A stretch of DNA of 64,000 bases from Pseudoflavonifractor sp. AF19-9AC. GTDB taxonomy: Bacteria > Bacillota > Clostridia > Oscillospirales > Oscillospiraceae. Position numbers and translations under genes: made by a program. Where the stretch lies: positions 77,003-141,002 of the forward strand of contig NZ_QUGI01000006.1 of assembly GCF_003478995.1 (NCBI RefSeq), given 5' to 3'. Under the pieces are notes generated by a model that searched no databases, was not told the DNA's origin, and saw only the letters and a program-made list of their open reading frames with translations. Of the stretch, positions 16,638-24,862 are shown piece by piece; the first letter of the stretch is position 1; the number at the start of each line of letters is the position of its first letter.

Positions 16638-17954
16638 ATGGCAAGAACCATTCAACAAATTTCATTCCCCGCACCCATGCGGCCCAGCTTAAAGCGGGTC
16701 GCGGCCTATGCCAGAGTTTCCTCCGGGAAGGATGCCATGCTGCATTCTTTGTCCGCACAGGTGAGCTACTACAGTGCGCTGATCCAGAAGCACACTGGCT
16801 GGCTTTACTGCGGGGTCTACGCCGATGAAGCGTTCACCGGCACCAAGGACAGCCGGGACGGGTTTCAAAGTCTGCTGGCTGAGTGCCGTGCCGGAAACAT
16901 CGACATGGTCATCACCAAGTCCATCTCTCGCTTTGCGAGGAACACGGTGACCCTGCTGGAAACCGTCCGCGAGCTGAAAGCCCTGGGGGTTGACGTTTAT
17001 TTTGAGGAACAGAACATCCACACTATGAGCGCAGACGGAGAACTGATGATGACCATCCTGGCTTCCTACGCACAGGAAGAGAGCCGCTCCGCCAGCGAGA
17101 ATCAGAAGTGGCGGATTCGCCGAGGGTTCGAGCGCGGCGAGTTGGTCAACCTGCGTTTCCTGTTCGGCTACAAAATCGAGAAAGGCCGCGTGACCGTTGA
17201 CCCAGAAAAGGCGGCGGTGGTGCGGGAGGTGTTCCGCAGAGCTTTGGAGGGCGAATCCCTTACCAGTCTGGCCATTGACCTAAACCGGCGAGGGTTCACC
17301 GGTGTTCTGGGCGGGAAATGGAACTCCATGCGAATCCGGGAGATGCTGTCCAATGAAAAGTACTTGGGCAATGCACTCCTGCAAAAGCAGTACCGGAACA
17401 ACCATCTGGAGAAAAAGGAGATTCCAAACCGGGGTGAGCTGCCCCAATACTATGCGGAGGGAACCCATGAAGCCATCATTGACCAGGCCGCCTTTGATGC
17501 CGCCCAGGAGCTTCTTGCCGGAATTACGGAAAACAGCCCGATCAAGCGGCCTCGCCGGCGGTCAGCCTTTACCAGTATGATTACCTGCACGGTGTGCGGT
17601 CGCAACTACAAGCGATGCACTGGCGGGAAGCGACATTTCTGGAACTGCCCAACTGCGGTGCAGACAGATCTGCCTTCCTGCGGCACATCCCAGATCCCGG
17701 AGAAGCTGCTCTACGACCTTGCCGCCCAGGTGCTCGGTCTTGCTCAGTTCGATGAGGGAGTTTTCCTGGAAAGGGTCAAAGGCATCGATGCCCTCCCGGA
17801 CAAGACCCTGGTGTTCCATTTCAAAGACGGCTCCACGGCAGAGCGGCATTGGGAACACATATCCAGGGCCAAGAGCTGGACGCCGGAGATGAAGGAAATC
17901 GCCCGGCAGCGGGCGCTGGCGCAAAGGAGAGGTGAAAAATGGCAAGAGCCGTAA
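16638..17954 (+). CDS. Large serine recombinase, short form
   Basis: A protein of 438 aa. The N-terminal resolvase domain contains AAYARVSSG with the catalytic Ser near residue 30 and the ITKSISRFARNTVTLLE helix; the recombinase domain follows to about residue 290; a zinc beta ribbon (CTVCGRNYKRC and later CPTAVQTDLPSC) covers about 305-350. It lacks the long coiled coil of typical phage integrases, being about 90 residues shorter than the next gene's product, and may act together with it. It overlaps that gene by 16 bases. Confidence 0.9.
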   Translation: MARTIQQISFPAPMRPSLKRVAAYARVSSGKDAMLHSLSAQVSYYSALIQKHTGWLYCGVYADEAFTGTKDSRDGFQSLLAECRAGNIDMVITKSISRFARNTVTLLETVRELKALGVDVYFEEQNIHTMSADGELMMTILASYAQEESRSASENQKWRIRRGFERGELVNLRFLFGYKIEKGRVTVDPEKAAVVREVFRRALEGESLTSLAIDLNRRGFTGVLGGKWNSMRIREMLSNEKYLGNALLQKQYRNNHLEKKEIPNRGELPQYYAEGTHEAIIDQAAFDAAQELLAGITENSPIKRPRRRSAFTSMITCTVCGRNYKRCTGGKRHFWNCPTAVQTDLPSCGTSQIPEKLLYDLAAQVLGLAQFDEGVFLERVKGIDALPDKTLVFHFKDGSTAERHWEHISRAKSWTPEMKEIARQRALAQRRGEKWQEP

Positions 17955-19516
17955 CGGTCATCCCGCCCACCATTCAGCCCATCACACACCTGGCGCGTAA
18001 CGCTGTGGTGCGCCGGCGGGTAGCGGCCTATGCCCGCGTCTCCACCTCCAGCGAGGAACAGCTCACCAGCTACGAAGCCCAGGTGGACTACTACACCCGC
18101 TTCATACAGTCCAAGCCGGAATGGGAGTTCGTAAGGGTCTACACCGATGAAGGCATTTCAGCGGTGAACACCAAAAAGCGCGAGGGTTTCAACCAGATGG
18201 TGCGGGATGCGCTCGATGGGAAAATCGACCTCATCGTGACGAAATCCGTCAGCCGGTTTGCCCGGAACACTGTAGACAGCCTGGTGACCGTCCGCAAGCT
18301 GAAGGAGAAGGGCGTGGAGGTCTATTTTGAAAAGGAAAATATCTACACCCTGGACAGCAAGGGCGAACTGCTGATCACCATCATGTCCTCTCTGGCGCAG
18401 GAGGAGAGCCGCTCCATTTCAGAGAACGTCACCTGGGGCCAGAGAAAGCGTTTCGCCGATGGAAAGGTCAGCCTGCCGTATAGCCACTTCCTGGGCTATC
18501 GGAAGGGCGACAACGGTTTGCCGGAGATCGTGCCGGAGGAAGCAGAAACCGTCCGCTGGATTTACAGTCTGTTCCTCAGCGGAAAGACCACCGGTTCAAT
18601 CGCAGGACTTCTCACCAGGGAGGGGATACCAACCCCCGCCGGCAAGAAAAAGTGGGCGGCAAGCACTGTGGAGAGCATTCTCAAAAACGAGAAGTACAAG
18701 GGCGAAGCCCTCCTACAAAAGGCGTTCACGGTGGATTTCCTCACCAAAAAACAGAAGAAAAACGAAGGCGAGGTGCCGCAGTACTATGTGGAGAACAGCC
18801 ACCCGGCCATCATTGACCCCGCCGAGTGGAAGCTGGTGCAGCGGGAGCTGGAGCGCAGGAAAGCCATCGGGCGCAGCTACAGCGGCAACAGCATCTTTTC
18901 CTCCCGGCTGGTCTGCGGAGACTGCGGCGGTTACTTTGGCTCCAAGGTCTGGCATTCTACCGACAAATACCGGCGCACCATCTGGCGGTGCAACAGCAAG
19001 TTCACCGGCGAGGAAAAGTGTCAGACCCCGCACCTGACCGAGGAGGAGATCAAGGCCCGGTTCCTGGATGCCTTCAATACGCTGGTTTCGGACAAAGAGC
19101 GGCTGCTGGACGAGTGCCGCACCATGCAAGCGGCGCTTACCGACACCGGCTCCCTGGACAGTGAGATTTCGGCGCTTCTTTCCGAAATGGAGGTGGTGGC
19201 CGAGCTAACCAAGCGGTGCATCGAAGAGAATTCCACCACGGCACAGGACCAGACCACTTACCTGGAACGGTACAACGGCCTGGCAGAACGGTACGAAACC
19301 GCCAAGGCCAAGCTGGAGAAGCTCCAGGCGGCAAAGGCCCAGCGGGAAGCCAAGGCCGAGGACATCGGCGGCTTTATGTTCGAACTGGCGGAGTACGGAG
19401 AGTCCCTCACGGAGTTTGATGACCGGCTTTGGCTCACGGTCATCGACATTGTCACCGTCCACCGGGATGGGCGGCTTACATTCAAATTCCAGACGGGGCA
19501 TGAGATGCTTGAATAA
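17939..19516 (+). CDS. Large serine recombinase, full form (likely integrase)
   Basis: A protein of 525 aa: resolvase domain with AAYARVSTSS (catalytic Ser near residue 37) and VTKSVSRFARNT, recombinase domain to about 300, zinc ribbon CGDCGGYFG...CQTPHL at 325-365, then a coiled coil near 370-475 that in this family controls directionality. It is the best candidate for the prophage integrase. A strong terminator follows 13 bp after the stop, and foreign-looking or host genes begin there, so the right end of the element is probably close. Confidence 0.93.
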   Translation: MARAVTVIPPTIQPITHLARNAVVRRRVAAYARVSTSSEEQLTSYEAQVDYYTRFIQSKPEWEFVRVYTDEGISAVNTKKREGFNQMVRDALDGKIDLIVTKSVSRFARNTVDSLVTVRKLKEKGVEVYFEKENIYTLDSKGELLITIMSSLAQEESRSISENVTWGQRKRFADGKVSLPYSHFLGYRKGDNGLPEIVPEEAETVRWIYSLFLSGKTTGSIAGLLTREGIPTPAGKKKWAASTVESILKNEKYKGEALLQKAFTVDFLTKKQKKNEGEVPQYYVENSHPAIIDPAEWKLVQRELERRKAIGRSYSGNSIFSSRLVCGDCGGYFGSKVWHSTDKYRRTIWRCNSKFTGEEKCQTPHLTEEEIKARFLDAFNTLVSDKERLLDECRTMQAALTDTGSLDSEISALLSEMEVVAELTKRCIEENSTTAQDQTTYLERYNGLAERYETAKAKLEKLQAAKAQREAKAEDIGGFMFELAEYGESLTEFDDRLWLTVIDIVTVHRDGRLTFKFQTGHEMLE

Positions 19517-19531
19517 GAATCAATTTTATTA

Positions 19532-19562
19532 AAAAAGGGGGCGGAAGGTTTCCGTCCCCTTT
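19532..19562. terminator. Bidirectional terminator between recombinase and HxlR gene
   Basis: GGGGGCGGAA pairs with TTCCGTCCCC and is flanked by A and T runs on both sides, serving the recombinase transcript (+) and the convergent regulator (-). Confidence 0.75.
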
Positions 19563-19566
19563 ACTA

Positions 19567-19920
19567 TTATGGAATGTATTTCATCCCCCACTGTGAAATA
19601 GCATAAAACACTGGCAATAAGTCCTGCCCTTTCTCTGTGAGGGAATACTCCACCCGCAGCGGCATCTCATTATATTGAATGCGCTGCACCAGTTCATCCT
19701 TTTCCAATTCTTTGAGCGCATTGGTTAGCGCCGTATTGGTGATGGGCTTGAGCAGCTTTTTGAGTTCGCCAAACCGCATGGGAGACTTGATGCACAGCTC
19801 ATAGAGGATCTGGAGCTTCCACTTACCCTGCAGCATCTGCACCACCGGCATAACAGGGCAATTGCCACTCTCCGTAAGAATGACGTCGCTTACCTTTTCT
19901 TTGAATTCCTCGTAAGTCAT
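19567..19920 (-). CDS. HxlR-family regulator with N-terminal Cys-Pro
   Basis: A protein of 117 aa with the full HxlR pattern: GNCPVMPVVQMLQGKWKLQI, RFGELKKLLKPITNTALT and the wing VEYSLTEKG. The Cys of CP near residue 20 is the position used for thiol-based sensing in YodB/HypR-type proteins, so quinone or electrophile sensing is likely. It is divergent from the next flavin reductase gene with nested dyads between them, and mirrors the regulator/reductase pair at 3.4-4.4 kb. Confidence 0.9.
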   Translation of the reverse strand: MTYEEFKEKVSDVILTESGNCPVMPVVQMLQGKWKLQILYELCIKSPMRFGELKKLLKPITNTALTNALKELEKDELVQRIQYNEMPLRVEYSLTEKGQDLLPVFYAISQWGMKYIP

Positions 19921-19961
19921 TGTTGATTCCCCACTTTAGACAGGTATTGTTTTTGATACCA

Positions 19962-20018
19962 GGTACAAACAATTTGCGTACTTGATTTATTATGACAATC
20001 AAGTATAATAATTGTACC
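19962..20018 (+). promoter_or_regulatory. Nested operators and promoter between HxlR and flavin reductase genes
   Basis: GGTACAA (19962-19968) pairs with TTGTACC (20012-20018), enclosing the perfect 9-bp dyad TACTTGATT / AATCAAGTA (19979-19987, 19997-20005). A rightward promoter, TTGATT (19982) and TATAAT (20004-20009), lies inside the dyads, so HxlR binding should block it. Confidence 0.65.
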
Positions 20019-20070
20019 AGTAGAAGCTGGATATGTCAATCTCCAAATCACTCTGAAAGGATGAAACACG

Positions 20071-20574
20071 ATGAGAGAACTGAACATTATGGAGGCCACT
20101 GTCTATTCTTCCCCCAATCCGCTGACTTTGATCTGTTCTTTGAATGAAGATGGCACCACCAACCTGGCCCCCATCTGCTTTGTCTCCTATCTCTCTTTCA
20201 ACCCGCCGATGGTGGGATTCGCCGCCGGAAAGCAGTCCCACACCGGCAAGCGTGTGCGGGAGACTGGAAAAGTCATCGTCACGGTCCCCGGTGAAAGTCT
20301 GGCTGGCGCAGTGATGGCCTGCGGCACCTCCACCGGCGCCAAGTTAAACAAGGTGGCCGAAAATCACATCGAAATGAAGTCGGTAGACGGCAGCGACATT
20401 CAGATTCCAGCGGACACCCGGCTGGCTATGGCGGCGACCCTGCAGCAGTCCGTGGAGGTGGGCGACCACATCCTGCACATCTGCCAGGTGGACAAGTTCC
20501 TGGGCGATGAGGACAAGAAAGGTCTGTATGCTTGGAACGGCTTTGGAAAGGTCGCATCTGCGGCAGAAGGTTGA
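20071..20574 (+). CDS. Flavin reductase-like domain protein
   Basis: A protein of 167 aa with GAAAGG upstream of ATG 20071. It has the split-barrel FMN-binding pattern: YSSPNPLTLICSLNEDG, APICFVSYLSFNPPMVGFAA, KRVRETGKVIVTVP. It is related in fold to the cargo flavin reductase at 3.4 kb but only distantly similar in sequence. It would reduce flavin or an FMN-bound electron acceptor, probably induced through the divergent HxlR regulator. A radical SAM gene follows 28 bp downstream in the same direction. Confidence 0.88.
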   Translation: MRELNIMEATVYSSPNPLTLICSLNEDGTTNLAPICFVSYLSFNPPMVGFAAGKQSHTGKRVRETGKVIVTVPGESLAGAVMACGTSTGAKLNKVAENHIEMKSVDGSDIQIPADTRLAMAATLQQSVEVGDHILHICQVDKFLGDEDKKGLYAWNGFGKVASAAEG

Positions 20575-20602
20575 ATCTTAAAGCAGGAAGGAGGCGTCAG
20601 CG

Positions 20603-21292
20603 GTGGCCATCTGCATCAAGGACTGTATTCAGAATATGAATCTGGTGATCGGCTGTCCCATTGGCTGCAGCTACTGCTACGCCAGAAACAATGTCCGCCG
20701 GTTCCACATGATCGACGACTTTGAAAAGCCGGAGTTCTTCCCAGGTAAGCTGCGGCTGATGGAGAAGAAGCGTCCTCAAAATTTCCTGCTCACCGGCATG
20801 AGCGATTTTGCCCACTGGCAGACAGAGTGGCGAGATCAGGTATTTTCCAAAATGGCTGAAAATCCACAGCACCAGTATCTGTTCTTGACCAAGCGGCCGG
20901 AGGACATCGTCTTTTCCACCCCATTAGACAATGCCTGGTTCGGCGTGACTGTGACTTCCAGCAGGGAGAAAGGCCGCATCCAGACTTTACGGGAGCACAT
21001 CCGCGGCGGGCATTACCATGTGACCTTTGAACCCATGTTTGACAACATCGGTACAGTAGACCTCACTGGCATCGAATGGATCGTCATTGGTACTGAGACT
21101 GGACGCAGGAAGGGCAAGGCCGTCTCCAAACCGGAGTGGGTGTGGAATTTGACTCATCAGGCTCACGCACTTGGTACTCCTGTGTTCATGAAGGAAGATC
21201 TGCTTCCTATCATTGGCGAGGAAAGCATGACACAAGAGCTGCCTCCGGCCTTCTGCCGGGTATTGGAGGAACAGAAAGCATGGCGGAAATAG
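20603..21292 (+). CDS. Radical SAM-type protein of the phage Gp37/Gp68 (DUF5131) family
   Basis: A protein of 229 aa from GTG 20603 with GGAAGGAGG upstream. The cluster motif is C-x3-C-x2-C (CPIGCSYC at about residues 18-25), and the order PQNFLLTGMSDFAHWQTEW, YLFLTKRPE, WFGVTV and WIVIGTETG is that of DUF5131/Gp37 proteins, found in phages and mobile elements and at times annotated as radical SAM. Substrate unknown. It is probably co-transcribed with the flavin reductase, which could supply electrons; this is inference. Confidence 0.8.
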   Translation: MAICIKDCIQNMNLVIGCPIGCSYCYARNNVRRFHMIDDFEKPEFFPGKLRLMEKKRPQNFLLTGMSDFAHWQTEWRDQVFSKMAENPQHQYLFLTKRPEDIVFSTPLDNAWFGVTVTSSREKGRIQTLREHIRGGHYHVTFEPMFDNIGTVDLTGIEWIVIGTETGRRKGKAVSKPEWVWNLTHQAHALGTPVFMKEDLLPIIGEESMTQELPPAFCRVLEEQKAWRK

Positions 21293-21361
21293 TGGAAAGC
21301 GGTGTCCTGATCCGGGATGTGGAAACGAAAAACATCATGACCTATTATGTGTTTGGAATCA

Positions 21362-21463
21362 GTTGTAGTTCCCTGACGTTTCTTGTTGTGGTATAATACA
21401 ACGGAACAGTTGCCGTTGTACTGAGTAGTTGTAGTTCCCTGACGTTTCTTGTTGTGGTATAAT
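21362..21463 (+). CRISPR. Two-repeat CRISPR-like array, type II-C-like repeat
   Basis: Two identical 36-nt repeats lie at 21362-21397 and 21428-21463 with a 30-nt spacer (21398-21427). The repeat begins GTTGTAGTTCCCTGACG and ends TTGTGGTATAAT, which resembles type II repeats of Firmicutes and Neisseria in length, its GTTGTAG start and its built-in extended -10 (TGGTATAAT). Spacer length 30 also fits type II-C. No cas gene is present in the window. The spacer contains a 7-bp dyad (ACAACGG / CCGTTGT), so a regulatory tandem repeat is the alternative. Confidence 0.6.
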
Positions 21464-21533
21464 GGGCCGTCAGAAATTACAATAAAGTATAGCCACTTGG
21501 ACAACAAACAAGAAGTAAAACGAGAACGGCCCC
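21464..21533 (+). other. Array-proximal segment with partial anti-repeat
   Basis: Downstream of the last repeat, TATAGCCAC (21489-21497) and AACAAGAA (about 21507-21514) can pair with the 3' part of the repeat, separated by a 10-nt insertion. GGGCCGT (21464-21470) and ACGGCCC (21526-21532) bracket the segment. It may be a decayed or unusual tracrRNA; this is a weak, pairing-based call. Confidence 0.3.
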
Positions 21534-21598
21534 TAAGATGGTTACAGGTGCCAGAGCAATGATATGAGTGCAGTATACTCATGCCATATGGAGGAGCA

Positions 21599-23065
21599 AT
21601 GGAGAGAAGGAAAACGCAGGCTATGGCGTCGCATAGCGCCATATTTTTATTGCTGAGTATTTTTACATTTGTGTTTCTTGGTTCGGAATATCTATATGTC
21701 AATATGGTCTCCCGCATTGTCGAGGAAAGCCAGACGGTCATTGCACAAAATTATGCGCTGGGCGTCAATGCCCTTGGATTTCTTATATACCCGCTGATAA
21801 ACCGCTCTGTCCGCGAGAGGAACAAGACGATCCTTATATTTTCCCTATCGTTCCTCTCCATTATCTGCATATTTTTGATCCAACAGCACATCTCGTTTTC
21901 CGTCACGCTTGCGGCAGGCGTGGTTCTGTTTCTGTTGCTGGGCGTTTTTGGCGGCTCCGTTCATTATCTGGCTGCCTGCACGATCCGGACCGAACGCATA
22001 GCCGGCCTGGTGGGAATCTCCTACGCGGCCGGCATCCTGCTACAGTACGCAAACAACAATTTGGTAAATATAGAGATCGCGGAGGCCGCGGTACTCTCTG
22101 TTTCCCTTGCGGTACTGAGTGTTTTGATCATGCGCACACGCCGCATCCACAAAGAAGCACTCGCATCGGATGAAACGGCGCCGCTCCGAACCGCGCTCCG
22201 CCCCGATGAAATGTCCAGAAAGAAAATACCGGCGGGACTGCTCCTGGTACTTCTGGTGGCCCTGATGGCCTGCGTATTCAGCACATTGGATAACGCGATC
22301 ACCCTGGGCCATGCGGCGGGCACGATGGACATCGGGCAATGGCCCCGTATGCTGCTGGCCCTGAGCGGCCTGGCTGCCGGTTTCCTCTTTGATATCCGGA
22401 AAAGAAAATATATGACGCTGATGATGTACTGCGTGATGGTGCTCTCGGTGCTGTGTGTGATTGTTCTCCGGTGGGGCGGGCCATTCCTGACCGGAGTAGC
22501 GGTCGCCTATGTGGCCTCCGGATTTTTTGTCGTGTTTTTTACCACCAGTTTTTTGGAGCTCGCTGCCTGTATGCGCCTGCCGGACCTCTGGGCCGGCATG
22601 GGACGGGCGGTGAATAATCTCGTGGCGGCGCTGGTTACCAACGGCTCGGTGACGCTGCTCCTTGCCGGCAGGAGTATTACGCTGATCGTCCTCATGCTGG
22701 TGCTGTTTGTCGCGGCCAGCATCCTGATGTTTGCCTACACGGTCAAGGCTCATGCCGTATTGGCGCCGCCCCCGGCTCCGGCGGCGGGCTACACGCCGAA
22801 GGAAAAGTTCTCTTCCTTTGCCAGCCTCTATTCATTGACTGACCGGGAGCGGGATGTGCTGCAGTATTTACTGGTCTCGGACGGCAGCGTGCAGGATATC
22901 GCGCAGCAGATGGCCCTTTCCCGTCCTGTGCTGTATCGCCATATCAGAAGCCTGAATGAAAAGACCGGAACCCAGAGCCGGATCGGCCTGCTGCAGTTCT
23001 ATTATGAGTGGATGCCGGAGAACAAGGGCGTTACCCCTGAAAAAAGCCCGGATTTCAAGGCGTGA
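21599..23065 (+). CDS. Membrane-bound LuxR-type regulator
   Basis: A protein of 488 aa from ATG 21599 with GGAGGAG upstream. About twelve hydrophobic segments fill residues 12-390, arranged like an MFS carrier (LFLLSIFTFVFLGSEYLYVN at the start). The C-terminal ~65 residues are a LuxR HTH: LTDRERDVLQYLL, GSVQDIAQQMALSRPVLYRHI. Such MFS-LuxR fusions occur in gut Actinobacteria and Clostridia and are thought to sense a ligand in the membrane and regulate nearby genes. The secreted lipoprotein gene downstream is a possible target. Confidence 0.85.
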   Translation: MERRKTQAMASHSAIFLLLSIFTFVFLGSEYLYVNMVSRIVEESQTVIAQNYALGVNALGFLIYPLINRSVRERNKTILIFSLSFLSIICIFLIQQHISFSVTLAAGVVLFLLLGVFGGSVHYLAACTIRTERIAGLVGISYAAGILLQYANNNLVNIEIAEAAVLSVSLAVLSVLIMRTRRIHKEALASDETAPLRTALRPDEMSRKKIPAGLLLVLLVALMACVFSTLDNAITLGHAAGTMDIGQWPRMLLALSGLAAGFLFDIRKRKYMTLMMYCVMVLSVLCVIVLRWGGPFLTGVAVAYVASGFFVVFFTTSFLELAACMRLPDLWAGMGRAVNNLVAALVTNGSVTLLLAGRSITLIVLMLVLFVAASILMFAYTVKAHAVLAPPPAPAAGYTPKEKFSSFASLYSLTDRERDVLQYLLVSDGSVQDIAQQMALSRPVLYRHIRSLNEKTGTQSRIGLLQFYYEWMPENKGVTPEKSPDFKA

Positions 23066-23130
23066 GACAAATGTACCCCCCCTGTCATTCGAAAAAAACG
23101 ATGTAAAATAAAAAAAGAGACAAATGTAAC
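23064..23130 (+). repeat. Direct repeat upstream of the lipoprotein gene
   Basis: GAGACAAATGTA occurs twice (from 23064 and from 23117). Repeats of this kind ahead of a gene next to a LuxR regulator are candidate binding sites. Confidence 0.4.
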
Positions 23131-23196
23131 CTTATATTTTAAGGCCATCTATGCTACGCTTTCCACAGATACTGGCGCAGCATCCCGGCCTACGAC

Positions 23197-23228
23197 AAAC
23201 CGCGTCAGGATCTCCTGGCGCGGTTTTT
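23197..23228 (+). terminator. Terminator upstream of the lipoprotein gene
   Basis: AAACCGCGTCAGGA pairs with TCCTGGCGCGGTTT, followed by TTTT. It ends the LuxR transcript. Confidence 0.8.
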
Positions 23229-23299
23229 TGCGTCCACCCCGTCCGCAGCGGTGTGGGACGCTCAGGCCAGGCAGTCGCTGTATAAGGAGGAAATGAAAT

Positions 23300-24451
23300 T
23301 TGAGAAAAACAGGATCTATTTTAGTGGCCCTGCTGCTCCTGTTTGGCCTGACTGCCTGCGGCGGTCCGGGAAACGAACCGGAGAGCGAAAGCGTGCCGAA
23401 GGGAGATGGTCAGATAACATCGGAGCCTGCCCCATCTTCCCGGGAACCCGCGGTGTCGATCACGGAAACGGCGGCCAGGACTGTGGATTTGGAACTGTAT
23501 GAAACCCCAGATTTCAGCATCCAGATTCCCAAGGGCTGGACGGTCACCAGCGGCGGTACAGGGATGTATCACTCCATCCGGATTCAGGACCCCGCTGAGC
23601 CCCTCAATCAGATGTTCGTTCTCTTGAAGGCGGATATCCTGCTCCACAGTCAGGAGGGAAAGGACGCCTGGACCTATTATTCCGGCGTGACCGGTATGCC
23701 TGATATGCAGATATTTGCCCAGGCTCCCGTGCTGTCCAGCCCATCTACAGAGAATTTTTATCAGATCTTCCCGCAGTACGCCGACTTTGCCGCCCAATAT
23801 GGCCCCGGCTATGCCGGCTATACCTTCCCCCAGTTTGAGGCCTTCACTGTGACCGAGCGTTTCCCGTCCACCGGCAGCCTGAGCGCCTACGCGCTGGGCG
23901 ATGAGCTGCTGCGGGCCACCTTCACCGAAGACGGCAGAGAGGGAGAGGGGATGTTTGCCGCGTCGGTCGTGGATTTTGGCAGTGTTCCCATCGCGGCCGG
24001 CCCGCCGGTAGGCTACCAGCTCCCCCAGGCGGACGGCGGGTATTATATGGCGTATAACATCATGGCGGTCACAGCGGCCAAGGACACCTTCGTTGAGTGG
24101 GAGGGCATTTTGACCGAGAGCCTCGGCACACTGGAGTACTCGGAAAACTTTGTAAACGCCACCATCCAGGCGGGGCAGGAAGTGGTACAGCAGGCCATGG
24201 ACTTCAGCCGAAATGCAAACGAGGTGCTGAACGGGATCATGTCTTCCTGGAAGGCGCGAGACACCAGCGTGGACATCCAGAGCCAGAAGCAGAGCGACGC
24301 CACATTGGGATATGAGCGCGTTTACGACACGGAAACAGGTGATATCTACCGGGCGGAGAACGGCTGGAGCGACAGCTATTCTGGGGAGCGCTATCAGCCG
24401 GTGACGGAAGACGAGATGTACGTACAGCCCATCAGCGGCTATATTGAGTGA
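23300..24451 (+). CDS. Secreted lipoprotein, unknown function
   Basis: A protein of 383 aa from TTG 23300 with AAGGAGG at 23284-23290. A signal peptide ends in the lipobox LTAC (Cys near residue 20), so the mature protein is lipid-anchored outside the cell; a Ser/Glu/Pro-rich linker follows. The body begins with a beta domain containing FSIQIPKGWTVTSGG, seen in several lipoproteins of unknown role. The C-terminus is Tyr- and acid-rich (GDIYRAENGWSDSYSG), resembling repeats that wrap short surface domains. It follows the LuxR gene. Confidence 0.8.
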   Translation: MRKTGSILVALLLLFGLTACGGPGNEPESESVPKGDGQITSEPAPSSREPAVSITETAARTVDLELYETPDFSIQIPKGWTVTSGGTGMYHSIRIQDPAEPLNQMFVLLKADILLHSQEGKDAWTYYSGVTGMPDMQIFAQAPVLSSPSTENFYQIFPQYADFAAQYGPGYAGYTFPQFEAFTVTERFPSTGSLSAYALGDELLRATFTEDGREGEGMFAASVVDFGSVPIAAGPPVGYQLPQADGGYYMAYNIMAVTAAKDTFVEWEGILTESLGTLEYSENFVNATIQAGQEVVQQAMDFSRNANEVLNGIMSSWKARDTSVDIQSQKQSDATLGYERVYDTETGDIYRAENGWSDSYSGERYQPVTEDEMYVQPISGYIE

Positions 24452-24511
24452 AAACTGCCCTGCTTACAACGACAGGTAGCTGCATTTTTTTAACGAACAG
24501 GAGGAGCGTGA

Positions 24512-24862
24512 ATGAATTATAGCATCTCGAAGATCATCCCATATGTCCGTCGGTATGTGCTCCTTGGAATTTATGACGTGCTGGACGGCGAAAGAGTGCC
24601 TTATCAAAAGAAAGAGGACACGGTCGTGGCCAAAGCGGAGGTATACGGCAATCTCAGCACCTTTTCTATCTCTGCCGAGGAGCAAGAGATGGGGACCGAG
24701 CTGAAGGTCACCATGCTGCAGTCCTGCGTGGGATTGTCTGAGCAGGGAAAAGAGCGGGCCATGACCGCTGTGATGGATCGAATCGTACAATATCTGGAAA
24801 ACGAGCTTTTGATGAATAATCGCGCTGCTATAATAATGCCGCAGGAGGATAAATATGGATAA
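24512..24862 (+). CDS. Hypothetical protein upstream of mscS
   Basis: A protein of 116 aa behind GGAGGAG. It contains an SGKYVLLGIYDVLDG-like N-terminal half and a VYGNLSTFSISAEEQ region, then an amphipathic helix; no transmembrane segment. It has no motif I recognise. It overlaps the MscS gene by 8 bases, so the two are co-translated. Base composition from here to about 25.75 kb is lower in GC than the neighbours. Confidence 0.6.
   Translation: MNYSISKIIPYVRRYVLLGIYDVLDGERVPYQKKEDTVVAKAEVYGNLSTFSISAEEQEMGTELKVTMLQSCVGLSEQGKERAMTAVMDRIVQYLENELLMNNRAAIIMPQEDKYG

Noticed and set aside
16638..19516. Calling the exact right attachment site of the prophage
   Set aside because: Left end lies outside the window, so no pair of att repeats can be compared.
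21163..21741. Minus-strand frame with a repeated YHNKKRQGTT segment
   Set aside because: The repeat in the protein is just the two CRISPR-like repeats read in reverse.
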